Shown here piece by piece: positions 38,001 through 45,879 of a stretch of 64,000 bases of DNA. This DNA comes from JBBQWR01 sp038210495 (GTDB lineage Bacteria; Planctomycetota; Planctomycetia; Pirellulales; DATAWG01): positions 34,848 to 98,847 of the forward strand of contig JBBQWR010000017.1 of assembly GCA_038210495.1 (NCBI GenBank), given 5' to 3'. The translations under genes were made by a program, and so were the position numbers. Position 1 is the stretch's first letter; each line of letters starts with the position of its first letter. The notes beneath the pieces are model-generated. The model was not told where the DNA came from, searched no databases, and was given only the letters and a program-made list of their open reading frames with translations.

Positions 38001-38460
38001 CGCGGCGCTGCTAGCCAAGATGGAGGCAACCGGCCGAGCCACGGTTGAACTGCCAAGCGGCCCGGTCGATTTGGATAGCGAAGACCTGCAAGTCCGGCTC
38101 CTGGCGAAACCCGGTTGGGCGGCGGCACAGGGTCGGGCGTGCGTCGTCGTGCTGTCGACCAACGTCTCGCCGGAACTCGTGCTCGAAGGGCTCGCCCGCG
38201 AATTGGTTCATGCGATTCAAACGCTCCGGCGCGATGCGGGGCTCGAATTCACCGATCGAATTCGGGTTCGGGTATGCACCGATTTTGCCGACATCAAGCC
38301 CGCCGTTGAGCGGTTTGGCGATTACATTCGCGGTGAAACGCTAGCGGTGGCGATTGGCGTACATCCGGCCACCGAAGTTACAGCGACCCACGGCGCCGAA
38401 GAGATCGAAATCGCCGGCGAGAAAATTTGCGTGGCCATCGAAGTCGCGCCGCTTGGATAA
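35011..38460 (+). CDS. ileS: Isoleucyl-tRNA synthetase, type 2 (eukaryote-like)
   Basis: Charges tRNA-Ile. Class I signatures: HPGH at residues 55-58 in [16 protein letters not shown], and KMSKS at 668-672 in [13 protein letters not shown]. The editing domain (about 190-430) has [18 protein letters not shown] and [18 protein letters not shown]. The C-terminus has [24 protein letters not shown], a mark of the longer type 2 enzymes, and no C-terminal zinc cysteines of type 1. 1149 residues fits type 2 (type 1 is ~930). Type 2 enzymes generally resist mupirocin. A ~25-residue insertion ([17 protein letters not shown] region, around 310-335) sits inside the editing domain. Confidence 0.96.
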   Translation: MFRPVESSVNFPALEAEVARFWKEHNVYEKSQAQRAGRPRFVFYEGPPTANGMPHPGHCLTRAIKDLFPRYRTMRGFLCERKAGWDTHGLPVEVEVCKALGIHSKEEIEAYGVESFIHQCQESVWRYMQEWERLTERLGFWIRLDEAYVTYHQSYIESVWASLAELFNRGLLYQGYKIVWWWAQGGTALSSGEVGQGYREVADPSVYVRFPLLDDAGEKTNMSLLVWTTTPWTLPSNQFAAVHCDLEYAVAHDAETDQRVVIAAPLVEKIAEKIKRPLTIERTIRGEELIGKRYAPPFNYYYDQMPMASAGAPAQCRGEETGELLGGGRQHLQWRVIAAEFVTLDSGTGLVHQAPAFGEVDYQVLVDERARFVEGQQPQLICAVAPDGKFTAEAPDFQGRWVKDADRDITRDLRHRGLLFHQEQYLHEYPFCWRADEDPLIQYPRESWFIRTTQFKDEMIENNRQIRWLPEHIRDGRFGNFLESNVDWALSRERYWGTPLPIWVCEATGFAEAISCYDELLKKPGVTGMEVWDAAKKAKPELVDDLRVHKPYIDAITYDSVQPDVPPGTRMRRVPDVIDCWYDSGAMPFAQWGYPHQNRDKFSEQFPADFISEAIDQTRGWFYSQLAIGTLLFRDPNSKSTDWPNKPLPIPFRNCIVLGLMLGEDGQKMSKSKRNYREPNEIFDRYGADALRWYFFANQPPWTTIRYSERAIKESIPEFLLKLWHVYSFFVIYANIDGFNPAELLNGDAGDVEPRILSHAKEYRPIRERGELDRWVLSELNRTAATVTLRMDDYDNFGACGQITQFVDALSNWYVRRSRDRFWSEDKKSRDKRDAYWTLYECLVTTSKLIAPFVPFLAEALWQNLVMAPFGTRAMESVHLSDFPTGEAAASDELLSARMSLVREIASQGRAARMGAKLKIRQPLAKVEVILADKTHQGWLAEHAALLRDELNVKAVEFTEKADQYITYTVLPDLKRLGPRLGKQLPALKATLASADAAALLAKMEATGRATVELPSGPVDLDSEDLQVRLLAKPGWAAAQGRACVVVLSTNVSPELVLEGLARELVHAIQTLRRDAGLEFTDRIRVRVCTDFADIKPAVERFGDYIRGETLAVAIGVHPATEVTATHGAEEIEIAGEKICVAIEVAPLG

Positions 38461-38483
38461 TCTTTTAGGTAGCTCGCAGAAAA

Positions 38484-39137
38484 GTGTCTCACCGGCAATT
38501 CACTCTCCGCAGTCCGCTACGTTTGGTTGTGCTGATTTCCGGCGGCGGCACGACGCTTCGGAATCTTCTCGAAAAGATCGAGCGACGCGAGTTGGATGCG
38601 GAGATCGCGCTGGTGATCTCCAGTAGTCCCCAGGCCGGCGGCTTGGAGTTCGCCCGGGCGGTCGGCATCCCAACTTGCATTCTCGAGCGGCGTCAATTTC
38701 CCACGACTGCGGCGTACAGCGACCGGCTGTTCGACGCCTGCCGGCCGGTCGCGGCCGACCTGATCGTGATGGGCGGCTTTCTCAAGCTGCTTGTGATTCC
38801 GGGCGATTTCGAGAACCGCGTAATCAACATCCATCCGTCGTTGATTCCCGCGTTTTGCGGCCAAGGCTTTTATGGCAATCGCGTGCATGAGGCGGTGATC
38901 TCGCAGGGTGCGAAAATCACGGGCTGCACGGTTCACTTCGTCGACAATCGCTACGACCATGGGCCGATTCTCATGCAAGCGCCCGTTCCGGTTTGCGAAG
39001 GGGACACGCCCGACACGCTCGCCGCTCGCGTGTTTGCCGCCGAGTGCGAACTTTATCCGCAGGCGCTTGGGCTCATCGGCGAGGGGCGCGTGGAGATTCA
39101 CGATCGGCAGACGCGGATCTTGCCGCCGGCTTCGTAA
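38484..39137 (+). CDS. purN: Phosphoribosylglycinamide formyltransferase
   Basis: Third step of purine synthesis, formylating GAR with 10-formyl-THF. LVVLISGGGTTLRNLLEKI binds the phosphate; the catalytic set is visible in INIHPSLIPAF (Asn and His) and VDNRYDHGPILMQ (Asp). 217 residues, normal. Start is GTG at 38484, 23 bases after ileS, so co-transcription is likely. A half copy of the CATAGCCGCGG repeat begins right after the stop. Confidence 0.92.
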   Translation: MSHRQFTLRSPLRLVVLISGGGTTLRNLLEKIERRELDAEIALVISSSPQAGGLEFARAVGIPTCILERRQFPTTAAYSDRLFDACRPVAADLIVMGGFLKLLVIPGDFENRVINIHPSLIPAFCGQGFYGNRVHEAVISQGAKITGCTVHFVDNRYDHGPILMQAPVPVCEGDTPDTLAARVFAAECELYPQALGLIGEGRVEIHDRQTRILPPAS

Positions 39138-39162
39138 CACAGCCGGGGCATCCTGCTGCGCC
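39138..39162. repeat. Half copy of the CATAGCCGCGGCATCCTGC repeat
   Basis: CACAGCCGGGGCATCCTGCT matches one arm of the family with two to three changes, immediately after the purN stop; no matching second arm is seen. Confidence 0.6.
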
Positions 39163-39443
39163 GCCAAGTTTCTCCGCGTCGTCTTGTTGGATTGGTTGCG
39201 ATTTCTGAAACCGTTCATGAGCATGCTTCGGCGATGTATCGCCGGCGCTTCGCAACCTCCGCTCGATACGTCGCGCTCCAAACGTGTCAAGACTCAAATC
39301 GAAAAACTCGCTGGCGCCATGGCGCGCCGTGCAAAAAATCACCCTTTGTTCGCGATGCAGTTTTCGCATAAAATCGAGTTGTCGATGACGAGTGTCGCGG
39401 AAACAATTTGATCGCCTGCAAAACTTCAAAGGGGCTCGCCGCC

Positions 39444-39983
39444 GTGTTGTCCGTTCGACCGAAAGTCGCCGAGTTGGTGTTTCAACTCTACGGCCGCAAT
39501 CTGCATCCCGAGCTGTTTCAGGTCTACACCTCCCGCTCCGTCAAACGAGGCGATTACGAGGCCGTTGTCAGCATCACCAGCGCCGGTCACGTCGTGACTT
39601 GGCGTTATCAGGGGATCACGCTGACCGAGGTCGCGGCTAGCGCCCAGCATCCCTTGCCGCAAAAGCGCCGCTTGCTTTCGTGCCGTTTGCGGGGCGAGCG
39701 AAGCGATGGTGTCGATTGCCGCGGCGGAGCCCGATACCGGATGAGCTTTCAGCTTGAGACGGTCGCCCCACAAGTCTTCTGGACGTTTCAAGAAGAGCTG
39801 TCGCTCGACTCGGTGAAGAACGGTCTGCTGCACCGGTTCGATTCCAGCGGCCGAATGGCCCTGGGCGCCATGAGCTACATCAACGTCGAAACGCGCAATC
39901 GCAGTCTCTCCGTGCAAGCGTTTCACACCTTCCCGGACGATTACGCGATCGTCAAAAGCCAGTCGCTCTTCGAGACGCCGTAG
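39444..39983 (+). CDS. DUF2617 family protein
   Basis: Start placed at GTG 39444 (reading LSVRPKVAELVFQLYGRNLH), with AAGGGG nine bases upstream; the frame runs back to 39408. 179 residues, predominantly beta: YEAVVSITSAGHVVTWRYQG, YRMSFQLETVAPQVFWTFQE, SYINVETRNRSLSVQAFHTF. Recognised as DUF2617-like from the N-terminal block and the paired H-F-D segment (LLHRFDSSGRMALGAMSYI). Function unknown. Confidence 0.7.
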   Translation: MLSVRPKVAELVFQLYGRNLHPELFQVYTSRSVKRGDYEAVVSITSAGHVVTWRYQGITLTEVAASAQHPLPQKRRLLSCRLRGERSDGVDCRGGARYRMSFQLETVAPQVFWTFQEELSLDSVKNGLLHRFDSSGRMALGAMSYINVETRNRSLSVQAFHTFPDDYAIVKSQSLFETP

Positions 39984-40036
39984 CCCTCCTACTGGTTCCC
40001 GGCGATCGTAACCGGCGACGAATCGGCTTCGCGTTG

Positions 40037-40109
40037 CGGCTGGCGACTAAATCGCTTGGCTTCCGCCATGCTTAGCACCGCGCTCACAAAAGCGATTGAC
40101 CGCCAGCCG
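40037..40109. repeat. Imperfect inverted repeat
   Basis: CGGCTGGCGACTAAATCGCT at 40037 is complementary to AAGCGATTGACCGCCAGCCG at 40090-40109 with about three differences; 32 bases separate the arms. Not obviously related to the other families. Confidence 0.65.
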
Positions 40110-40174
40110 TAGGTTTGAACCCACAACGGCCTCAACTTCCGAGCATCAATACTCAAAGCCCAGCACGATTTGCG

Positions 40175-40203
40175 TTTGCAGTTTGCGATGGCTCTGATAT
40201 TAT
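40175..40203 (+). promoter_or_regulatory. Candidate promoter in the rny upstream gap
   Basis: TTTGCA at 40175 and TATTAT at 40198 are 17 bases apart. It would start a transcript about 725 bases ahead of rny. Visual match only. Confidence 0.3.
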
Positions 40204-40936
40204 GAATGGATTACCGGCCGCGAGGTGTTACAGGCTAAGGACTTGGAACGACGCTCGCCGGTGAAGCACGTTAATTTTTGTTTCGGGTGTCTTTAGCGAC
40301 GTGATGAAGCGAAGCGCTCAAGGCGTTCCCGGCCGATTCGATGCATTCGTATTGTTAGCACAACCCCAACCCATTTCAGGCCAGCGACTTAGATGATCGA
40401 GCTGCTGCTAATCATCTGTCGACATTGGCTGGGCAGTTTGCCCGGCAAATCGTCTGTCGCTGCCTGGGACGTCCTCCGGACGAAGCCCGCTGCCGCGCCA
40501 CTAGCTGGCGCGCTTTTGGCGATCTGCCGGAGAGTTCCACTTCGCGGTTGGATGCAAGTGGCTCCTGTTTGCGGTTTGAGCGCGCGCCCGCTCTCGGGAT
40601 TATCCCCGAGATCAACCCGGGACGATGCGCAACAACGTGGGGAAACGAACTGGGGCCGACGCAGAAGCGACGCGTGGGCGCCTGGGGCGTCCGGCGCCGC
40701 CGGCTGAATTTGCGGGGCTGGCAGAGCCGGCTCGTTGTGATTAGCGATATTTGCACCGTACGCCGGCGAACCCACTTCCCGTGATGGGGAGTTTTTTGGG
40801 CGCCTACTCTTTTCCGCGTCGCGCTTAGTCCAGAGATCGCGCGACGGCTTTACGTTATCAGGCGCCGTCGCGGCGTATCTGGGGCTTCGAATCGAGCCAG
40901 CCGCCATGGGTCGCCTGTTAGGGAGCGAGGAGAACT

Positions 40937-42490
40937 GTGCCAGAAGCAGTCGTCGTCATTATCACGGCCGTCATTACCGCGGCTCTGACGTTCACGTTCG
41001 TCAAGATGCTCGACCGGCTCCGCCGCCGCGACGCCGAATCCGAATCCAAGACGATTTTGGAGCGAGCGAAGCTTGACGCCAACAATTTCAAGCGCGAAGC
41101 CGACCTACAAATGAAAGAGGCGGCCATCCAACAGAAGGCGGCTGGCGAAAAGGAACTCGGCCAGCTCCGCCAAGAATTGCACGAGCGCGAGCGGGTGCTG
41201 GACAAACGCCAAGACGCACTCGAGCAACAAGGCGAACAGGTCCGCAAACAAGAGCGAATGGTCGAGGCCAACCAGCGCAAGCTGGCCGAGCGCATCGAGG
41301 ACGCCAATCGCCGCAACGAAGAGCTCACAAAGTTGTTGGACCTGCAGCGGCAAACACTGCACCAACTCAGCGGCCTTAGCCGCGAGGACGCTAGCCGCCG
41401 GTTGCTCGAGATGCTTGACCAAGAACTAGAAAACGAGCAGGGCGCCATCATCGTCAAACACGAGCGGATGATGGCCGAAACGGTGGAAGCCAAGACCCGC
41501 GAGATCCTGCTGACTTCGATCCATCGCTACGCAGCCACCCATACCGCCGAAACGACGACCAGCACAGTCGATATTCCCAGCGACGAAATGAAGGGCCGGA
41601 TCATCGGCCGGGAGGGTCGCAACATTCGCGCCTTCGAAAAGGCGACCGGCGTCGATGTAATCATCGACGACACGCCGGGCGTCGTGATCGTCAGCGGCTT
41701 CGATCCCGTGCGCCGCGAAATTGCCCGAATGTCGCTCAACAAATTGATCGCCGACGGCCGGATCCATCCGACGCGCATCGAAGAGGTCGTGACGCAGACT
41801 CAGGGCGAGATGGAGCAGCACATTCAAAAATACGGCGAGGAAGCCGTGCAAGAGACCGACGTGCCCCGACTGCATCCGAAGATTATTCACTTGCTCGGCC
41901 GGCTGCGTTTCCGCACCAGCTACAGCCAGAACGTGCTGCGCCACTCGATCGAGGTTGCGTTCTTGGCGGGCATGATGGCCGATGAAATCGGTCTGGACGG
42001 CACGTTGGCCCGTCGCTGCGGCCTGTTGCACGACATCGGCAAGGCCGCCGATCACGAGGCCGAAGGTGGACATCCCAAGATCGGCGCCGAACTACTCAAG
42101 CGTTATGGCGAAGGGCCGGAGGTCGTTCACGCGGCGCTCGGCCACCACGACGATATTCGGGTCGATCATCCGTATACGGTGCTCGTGGCCGCGGCCGATG
42201 CATGCAGCGCCTCGCGACCCGGCGCCCGTCGAGAGACGCTCGAACGCTATATCAAGCGGATGGAAGAGTTGGAATCGATCGCCCGGGCGTTTCCCGGGGT
42301 CGATCAGGCCTACGCCATTCAGGCCGGCCGCGAGTTGCGAGTGATCGCCAGCGCGCGGGATACAACCGATCTCTCCGCCGCCAAGATCTGCCGGGACATC
42401 GCCCAAGCCTTCGAGCAGCAGTTGACCTATCCCGGCGAGATCAAAGTGACGGTACTCCGCGAAACGCGCGTCACCGAAATGGCTCGTTAA
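40937..42490 (+). CDS. rny: Ribonuclease Y
   Basis: Membrane-anchored endoribonuclease that initiates mRNA decay. N-terminal membrane helix ([18 protein letters not shown]), long coiled coil (residues ~30-185, rich in Glu/Lys/Gln/Arg), KH domain with [21 protein letters not shown], and HD domain with [13 protein letters not shown] and [20 protein letters not shown]-terminal block [13 protein letters not shown] and [16 protein letters not shown] is diagnostic. 517 residues, family length. Start is GTG 40937 with GAGGAG about 8 bases before. It is followed by ymdB, as in Bacillus. Confidence 0.96.
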   Translation: MPEAVVVIITAVITAALTFTFVKMLDRLRRRDAESESKTILERAKLDANNFKREADLQMKEAAIQQKAAGEKELGQLRQELHERERVLDKRQDALEQQGEQVRKQERMVEANQRKLAERIEDANRRNEELTKLLDLQRQTLHQLSGLSREDASRRLLEMLDQELENEQGAIIVKHERMMAETVEAKTREILLTSIHRYAATHTAETTTSTVDIPSDEMKGRIIGREGRNIRAFEKATGVDVIIDDTPGVVIVSGFDPVRREIARMSLNKLIADGRIHPTRIEEVVTQTQGEMEQHIQKYGEEAVQETDVPRLHPKIIHLLGRLRFRTSYSQNVLRHSIEVAFLAGMMADEIGLDGTLARRCGLLHDIGKAADHEAEGGHPKIGAELLKRYGEGPEVVHAALGHHDDIRVDHPYTVLVAAADACSASRPGARRETLERYIKRMEELESIARAFPGVDQAYAIQAGRELRVIASARDTTDLSAAKICRDIAQAFEQQLTYPGEIKVTVLRETRVTEMAR

Positions 42491-42551
42491 TCCCATGATG
42501 ACCGACTAGCCGCCGGGTTCGCTCGGCGCACGTTCGGCGACATAGTTTCTC

Positions 42552-43358
42552 ATGCGAATCCTCTTGATCGGCGACATCGTCGGCAAACCTGGACGGCAAA
42601 TCGTCGTCCAGGCCGTGCCGCTGCTGATCCAGAGCGAATCGCTGGACCTGGTCGTCGCGAACGCGGAGAACGCGGCCGGCGGCTCGGGACTCACGCCAGC
42701 CATCTACCAAGAACTCGTGGCCGCCGGCGTCGACGCGGTCACGCTCGGCGATCATATCTATCGGCGGTCGGAGATCGAGCCGATTCTGAGTGGGAAACCC
42801 AATATCGTCAAACCGGCGAACTTTCCGGCCGAGGCGCCGGGCCGCGAAGTGGCCGTCGTCACGGCGCGTAACGGTGTGCAGGTCGCCGTGCTGAGTCTGC
42901 TCGGTCGCGTATTCATGCGGCCGGTGGATTGCCCCTTCAAAGCCGCCGATCGCGTGCTGGCGCAGCTGAGGCCCGAAGTGCGCGTGCGGCTCGTGGATTT
43001 TCACGCCGAGGCGACGAGCGACAAACAATTGTTGGGCCGCTACCTCGACGGGCGCGTGTCGGCCGTGCTCGGCACGCACACGCATGTGGCGACGGCCGAC
43101 GAGCAGATATTCCCCGGAGGCGCCGCGTTTCAATGCGATGTCGGCATGACCGGACCGTACGACAGCATTCTCGGCCGGCGGATCGATCGAGTGCTGGAAA
43201 CCACGCTGACGTTCAACCCCACGCATTTCGAAGTCGCCACCGGCGACGTCCGCCTCTCGGGCACGATCGTCGACATCGATCCCGCGACCGGCCACGCCAC
43301 TGCGATCCGTCGACTCGCCCTCACCGAAGCCGAGGCAAAGCAATTGGCGGTGAGGTGA
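42552..43358 (+). CDS. ymdB: YmdB family metallophosphoesterase
   Basis: Dimetal phosphoesterase; Bacillus YmdB hydrolyses cyclic nucleotides and affects RNA turnover. Metal and active-site motifs: GDIVGKPGRQ (first Asp), NAENAAGGSG, GDHIYRR (usually GNHxW/D; here Asp-His), DFHAEATSDK and GTHTHVATADEQI. 268 residues, normal. Follows rny by 61 bases on the same strand. Confidence 0.9.
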   Translation: MRILLIGDIVGKPGRQIVVQAVPLLIQSESLDLVVANAENAAGGSGLTPAIYQELVAAGVDAVTLGDHIYRRSEIEPILSGKPNIVKPANFPAEAPGREVAVVTARNGVQVAVLSLLGRVFMRPVDCPFKAADRVLAQLRPEVRVRLVDFHAEATSDKQLLGRYLDGRVSAVLGTHTHVATADEQIFPGGAAFQCDVGMTGPYDSILGRRIDRVLETTLTFNPTHFEVATGDVRLSGTIVDIDPATGHATAIRRLALTEAEAKQLAVR

Positions 43359-43419
43359 CTCAGTCTGCTAAAATGATTTCCGATGTAACGTCGTAAAGCT
43401 TAATCATTCGGCGCCGACC

Positions 43420-43764
43420 ATGTTTCAAAGGACAATCTTCAAGCGAATCATCGATCGTGAAATTCCCGCGGACATCGTGTTCGAGGACGAGTGGTGTTTG
43501 GCCTTCCGCGACCGGTCGCCGCAAGCGCCGACGCACGTGCTGGTGATCCCGAAGAAGGAGATCGCCGCGATCGATGCGTTGAGCGACGCCGACGCCGCGA
43601 TCCTCGCCCACTTGTGGCTGGTGATTCGGGATCTGGCCAAATCGCTCAACCTCGACGGCGGCTACCGGGTCGTGGTGAACAACGGACCGGATGGCGGCCA
43701 GACGGTCGACCACTTGCATTTCCATTTGCTCGGCGGTCGACCACTCAAGTGGCCGCCCGGCTAA
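43420..43764 (+). CDS. hinT: HIT family protein (HinT-like)
   Basis: Purine nucleoside phosphoramidase/hydrolase of the histidine-triad family. 114 residues: IFKRIIDREIPADIVFED, VLVIPKKEI, VVVNNGPDGGQTVDHLHFHLLGGR, with the His-x-His-x-His triad at the end. Follows ymdB by about 60 bases and may be in the same transcript. Confidence 0.93.
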   Translation: MFQRTIFKRIIDREIPADIVFEDEWCLAFRDRSPQAPTHVLVIPKKEIAAIDALSDADAAILAHLWLVIRDLAKSLNLDGGYRVVVNNGPDGGQTVDHLHFHLLGGRPLKWPPG

Positions 43765-43786
43765 CATGTCGAGACAATTGAAAATA

Positions 43787-43912
43787 GGCCGGGGGCTGGA
43801 CCGGGTGCCCGGGGCTGGAGGCGCTTCGCCGAAGCCCCGGTTGTGAGACGCTTCGACTTGTAGACGCCAAAAGTGCCCGCTCCGGGGCTTCCCTTCGGTC
43901 CAGCCCCCGGCC
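43787..43912. repeat. Long palindromic element between hinT and the reductase gene
   Basis: GGCCGGGGGCTGGACCG at 43787-43803 and CGGTCCAGCCCCCGGCC at 43896-43912 are exact inverted repeats. The interior holds the shared GGCGCTTCGCCGAAGCCCCGG segment and further GC-rich self-complementary sequence. It separates two convergent genes. Confidence 0.8.
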
Positions 43913-43927
43913 ACCCACGACGGCGAG

Positions 43928-45595
43928 CTAACTCGCGAGCGGCGTTTTCCCTGGCCGATACGACAACAGCGTATGGGCGCAGGTTACCGCCAGCGAGCCA
44001 TCGCCGACGGCGAAACCGACTCGCTTGGTCGAAGCGGCTCGCAAGTCGCCCGCCGCCAGAATCCCGGGCACGGACGTTTCGAGCGGACAGGGCCCACGGT
44101 CTTTCAGCGGCCATTTGCCGGCCTGCATCAAATCGGCGCCGGTCAGCACAAAGCCCTTCTCATCCCGGGCGACCGACTCCGGCAACCACTCGGCGGTCGG
44201 CTCGGCGCCAATGAAGACGAATAAGCTTTCGCAATGCAGCCGTTCACGCTGGTCGCCGTGCTTCTGCTTCAGTTCGACGGATTCGAGGCGCTTGCCGCCG
44301 GCGACGGAGGCGATTTCAACCCCTTCGCGGACCGTGATGTTCTGTGCATTTTTTATGCGGTCGACTAAGTAATCCGACATGTGGCGTTTGAGCTCGCTTC
44401 GCACCAGAAGATGGACCTGCCTCGTGGGACAACAGGTGGACAAAAACATGGCGGCTTGCCCCGCGGAATTTCCGCCCCCGACCACGCCGACATCGCATCC
44501 GTCATAGAGCTCGGCCTCGACCGCCGTGCAAACGTAGTGAATCCCCGCGTCTTCGTAGCGACTGGCTCCGTCGGCCTCGAGCCGCCGCCAGCGAACGCCG
44601 GTCGCCACCAGAACCACATCGGCCTTCACCGTCGCGCCGCAATCCAAATGCAAAACGTGCGGCTTGCCTAACGTATCCGAGACCTCGATCCGATCGACGA
44701 CCACGGGAGCGACCATCTGAGCGCCGAATTTCAGCAATTGCAGCACGCCGCGCGTGGCCAATTCGGCGCCGGTTAGTCCGGAGGGAAAACCGATGAAGTT
44801 TTCGATCCTCGACGAACCGCCCGCCTGCCCTCCAGGCCCAAGCCGATCGAGCAATAGCGTGGACAGCCCTTCGGACGATGCATAGACGGCGGCGGATAGC
44901 CCTGCCGGACCCGCTCCCACGATGGCCATGTTTACCGGTTGAACCGGACACTCTCGCCATACGCCGGCGCACTGGGACAACTCGCGAAGCGAGGGGCGCT
45001 CCAATCGTTTGCCGTCGCCGCAGAGCACGATCGGCATTTTTTTCGGGGAGTCCCATTCGCGATACAACTGCTTGCCCTCGTCGGATTCCGAATCGTGCCA
45101 GACGAACGGGACGAAGTTCTTATAGAGAAATTCGTGAATCAGGTTGGTGTCCTTGCAGTGCCCCGCGCCCAGGACCTGTAGCCCCAGTCGTCCGCCGAGC
45201 GTGAGAATCTCGCGGCGCTGCATAAACGCCCGCATCATTTTCTCGCCGATGGTCGGCGCGCGGTTAAGCACGCTGCGGAGTTGCTTGTTGGGAACTTGCA
45301 GAACTCGCGTTTGTCCCCGAGCGACGCCGCTTACGATCACCGGACGACCCGTCAGCAGATCGATGTCGCCAACAAACTCGCCCGGTTGATGCACGTGCAC
45401 GATCCGGTTTTCGTCGACCGGGTTCTGAATCTCGATGGCGCCGGATACGACCACAAACAGATCGAGCCGGGGCTGGCCGGCGGGAAAGACCGTCTCGCCA
45501 TCGGCGAAATCAACCTCGGCGCCCCGCAACTCCAAGACCTGAATTTCCTCCGGCGTAAGCATCGGAAAAACGGTCGACTCGCACATGATGGCCAT
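43928..45595 (-). CDS. Cyclic-nucleotide-binding / thioredoxin-fold / FAD reductase fusion
   Basis: Start ATG 45595, with GAGGAG upstream; a longer frame to 45772 lies in repeat DNA. 555 residues in three parts. Residues ~10-135: CNB domain (GETVFPAGQPRLDLFVVVSG, HQPGEFVGDIDLLTGRPVIVSG). Residues ~145-225: thioredoxin/glutaredoxin-like segment (LIHEFLYKNFVPFVWHDSES, KKMPIVLCGDG). Residues ~235-540: thioredoxin-reductase-like two-dinucleotide-binding domain (AIVGAGPAGLSAAVYASSEG, GQAGGSSRIENFIGFP, VGVVGGGNSAGQAAMFLS, GILAAGDLR). The redox CxxC of true reductases is missing: IHYVCTAVEAELYDG has one Cys only. Known as an arrangement in actinobacteria and others; physiological role unclear. Confidence 0.85.
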   Translation of the reverse strand: MAIMCESTVFPMLTPEEIQVLELRGAEVDFADGETVFPAGQPRLDLFVVVSGAIEIQNPVDENRIVHVHQPGEFVGDIDLLTGRPVIVSGVARGQTRVLQVPNKQLRSVLNRAPTIGEKMMRAFMQRREILTLGGRLGLQVLGAGHCKDTNLIHEFLYKNFVPFVWHDSESDEGKQLYREWDSPKKMPIVLCGDGKRLERPSLRELSQCAGVWRECPVQPVNMAIVGAGPAGLSAAVYASSEGLSTLLLDRLGPGGQAGGSSRIENFIGFPSGLTGAELATRGVLQLLKFGAQMVAPVVVDRIEVSDTLGKPHVLHLDCGATVKADVVLVATGVRWRRLEADGASRYEDAGIHYVCTAVEAELYDGCDVGVVGGGNSAGQAAMFLSTCCPTRQVHLLVRSELKRHMSDYLVDRIKNAQNITVREGVEIASVAGGKRLESVELKQKHGDQRERLHCESLFVFIGAEPTAEWLPESVARDEKGFVLTGADLMQAGKWPLKDRGPCPLETSVPGILAAGDLRAASTKRVGFAVGDGSLAVTCAHTLLSYRPGKTPLAS

Positions 45596-45734
45596 GCAGG
45601 ATCTCCTCGCGCAAAAAATCGCACTTCGACGATGGATCGCGTCAACGCCGCCGCGCCCACAAACAGCGCGGGTCAGACGCCCATGATAGGCGATAATAGG
45701 CGCGATGGGGAAGAAATCGCGGGGAGATGGTCCG

Positions 45735-45857
45735 TATGTCATGCACTCTGTGCATGGCAATCGGTAGGTCATGCACTCTGTGCATGACAGGCTTGACCAG
45801 ACGGTTTACGACTCGGCGACATTCACGCTCGTCAGGCACGGAGTGCCTGATCTACCG
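45735..45857. repeat. GTCATGCACTCTGTGCATG repeats plus GTAGGTC-family palindrome
   Basis: Two tandem short copies (GTATGTCATGCACTCTGTGC at 45735 and GGTAGGTCATGCACTCTGTG at 45763) are followed by an inverted copy near 45831-45857 (GTCAGGCACGGAGTGCCTGA). Same family as 24453-24558, with CATGCAC in place of CAGGCAC in two copies. Confidence 0.8.
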
Positions 45858-45879
45858 CAATTGATCTACGACTACGACG

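Larger units (their letters stand above)
39984..40936. other. Long gap upstream of rny, possible leader or small RNA
   Basis: About 950 bases with no convincing gene; open frames on both strands are Arg/Pro-rich shadows of each other. It holds the inverted repeat at 40037-40109, a possible promoter at 40175-40203 (TTTGCA, 17 bases, TATTAT), and then a GC-rich, self-complementary stretch (about 40440-40760, with AGCCGGC and CGCCGGCG arms). I looked for RNase P, tmRNA and SRP RNA signatures and did not find them. Confidence 0.4.

Noticed and set aside
40100..40130. T-arm-like GGTTTGAACCC as part of a tRNA
   Set aside because: No acceptor, D or anticodon stem could be formed around it; it borders an inverted repeat.
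40389..40907. 172-codon frame on the minus strand and 104- and 119-codon frames on the plus strand before rny
   Set aside because: They overlap each other in different frames, are Arg/Pro/Ser-rich and end in non-conserved sequence, as expected for GC-rich non-coding DNA.
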